From DATAPD01 sp036265385 (GTDB lineage Bacteria > Acidobacteriota > Terriglobia > Terriglobales > Acidobacteriaceae), in assembly GCA_036265385.1 (NCBI GenBank), contig DATAPD010000048.1:1-64000 (forward strand): 64,000 nt of DNA, written 5' to 3'. Under the pieces are notes generated by a model. The model saw only the letters and a list, made by a program, of their open reading frames with translations, did not search any database and was not told the origin of the DNA. Position numbers and translations under genes: made by a program. Shown here one piece after another: positions 63,127 through 64,000 of the stretch (position 1 is the first letter of the stretch; each line of letters begins with the position of its first letter).

Positions 63127-64000
63127 TGTATGAGCCGTACAGGTATCGGCGAGAGGCCCGTGCCTACGATGGGATTGCCGGTTGCACCGGGCTTGCAGCC
63201 AACGACATTCAGAATCACCGCTTGGAGCGTAACAGGGGTACTGTTCTGGGTTTCCATGATCCCCAACTGCAAGAAGCCAACGACAGTGGCACTCTCTGTA
63301 CAAACCGCTGGATTTCCGAAGCATAATTGCCGCCCGTCATAGAGGGGTAAAGTAACAATGGAATCGCTCCGACTGATATTTGGAGTTGTCGCAGTCGCCA
63401 GAGTCGAATTCGGGTTGTTGTAGCCTGCCGTAATGCTGACTGGAGCCGTTCCAACCGTAAATTGATCCTGTCCAAGATCTAGTGAATTGGAACTATCTGC
63501 ATGGATCAGACATTGTGTTCGCTGAATAGTTTTCGCATCGGCAGAATTGTCAGTAAAGACGGTAATGCCGCCAGGTCCAACCGCTTGTCCACACTGAAAC
63601 TGATATCGTGACGCACACGCAATGCTGTCTTCGTACGGATCTGCTCCAGCACTGAATCCGTTACATCCCGGTGCTGCACTCGATGGACAGACAGGAGCAC
63701 CAACGTCAGGGACATTCAAGGAATAGAAGCTGTTATCGAATTTCCCGGTCGTGTAACCCGAACTCGTGGGATTGTCGTTGCCGCGTATTCGATGCAGAAG
63801 AATGGACTGACCAAGAACGGAAGGGAGATTAGTATTGATGCTGCCGTCGGCTGGATTCACATAGAAAACGTTGGCAGCATTAGCACAATTTGGATTTGCG
63901 CCAGCGGCCGCCGTCGGAGCGCAATTCGGCACGAGCCAGGGTTTCACTGACTGCACCTGGATCTGTGTAGTCAGTCCTGAGGCGTTAAACGCCTCTGCCG
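63120..64000 (-). CDS. Hypothetical exported protein, C-terminal part (5' end outside window; possibly TadG-like)
   Basis: The frame stays open to the right edge of the window (AEAFNASGLTTQIQVQSVKPW lies upstream of the apparent GTG at 63956), so the true start is outside. The visible ~290 residues are rich in Asn, Ser, Thr and Cys, with paired cysteines (NCAPTAAAGANPNC, CPSSAAPGC, CASRYQFQC, CFGNPAVC), as in an exported disulfide-bonded protein. It ends PIPVRLIHN. The style recalls pilus-assembly TadG-related proteins of Acidobacteriota, but I cannot confirm a family. It converges on the AMIN gene. Confidence 0.55.
   Translation of the reverse strand, partial: AEAFNASGLTTQIQVQSVKPWLVPNCAPTAAAGANPNCANAANVFYVNPADGSINTNLPSVLGQSILLHRIRGNDNPTSSGYTTGKFDNSFYSLNVPDVGAPVCPSSAAPGCNGFSAGADPYEDSIACASRYQFQCGQAVGPGGITVFTDNSADAKTIQRTQCLIHADSSNSLDLGQDQFTVGTAPVSITAGYNNPNSTLATATTPNISRSDSIVTLPLYDGRQLCFGNPAVCTESATVVGFLQLGIMETQNSTPVTLQAVILNVVGCKPGATGNPIVGTGLSPIPVRLIHN

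Overview
The window looks like a chromosomal segment of a soil-type Acidobacteriota (most likely Terriglobia). This is inferred from four things. There is a very large Oar-like TonB-dependent receptor with an N-terminal carboxypeptidase-regulatory domain. Base composition is moderately GC-rich. A secretin-type AMIN protein and a set of lipid-storage and high-affinity scavenging genes are present. No rRNA or other taxonomic marker is present, so the assignment is an inference.

Layout. 1-420: the C-terminus of a tyrosine integrase abuts the 3' end of an initiator tRNA-Met, the usual edge of an integrated element lying to the left of the window. 0.5-17.5 kb: lipid activation and storage. Genes are a PhaR-type regulator, an acyl-CoA ligase, an acyl-CoA dehydrogenase, an ABC1 kinase, a lipocalin-like protein, a six-repeat phasin-like granule protein with a strong promoter and a PhaR-type palindrome, a lipase, two small proteins, AdhE, a STAS protein, a wax ester synthase/DGAT and a GMC oxidoreductase. 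18.0-38.9 kb: seven co-directional genes. They encode a membrane ETF:quinone oxidoreductase (EMO type), EtfB, EtfA, a second acyl-CoA dehydrogenase, a 2947-residue iterative PUFA/PKS-like synthase (KS-AT-KS-4xACP-KR-DH), a 1868-residue single-chain acetyl-CoA carboxylase of eukaryotic layout, and an Sfp-type phosphopantetheinyl transferase. 38.8-43.6 kb: glyoxylate shunt (isocitrate lyase and malate synthase, divergent) plus a TPR-Fis regulator.

43.6-53.6 kb: an RpiR-type regulator followed on the same strand by the TonB receptor, a membrane-anchored beta-lactamase-fold serine hydrolase and a D-aminoacylase-like amidohydrolase (probable uptake and degradation regulon for D-amino-acid-containing or peptidoglycan-derived material), and a frameshifted beta-helix secreted protein. 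53.7-56.1 kb: convergent LigC-type DNA ligase and LigD-type polymerase (end-joining). 56.2-61.6 kb: a two-gene ATP-driven activase / 2-hydroxyacyl-CoA dehydratase-like (double-cubane) system. 62.2-64 kb: an AMIN/STN secretin-like protein and the end of a secreted protein that runs off the window.

The most interesting unit is the synthase-carboxylase-PPTase module. It appears to carry its own malonyl-CoA supply and its own carrier-protein activation. All four tandem ACPs carry Thr where the phosphopantetheine Ser is expected, and an extra KS-like domain with a complete Cys-His-His set sits between AT and the ACPs. Neither an enoyl reductase nor a thioesterase is visible. The nearby AdhE and wax ester synthase offer a possible reductive release and storage route for its product (inference).
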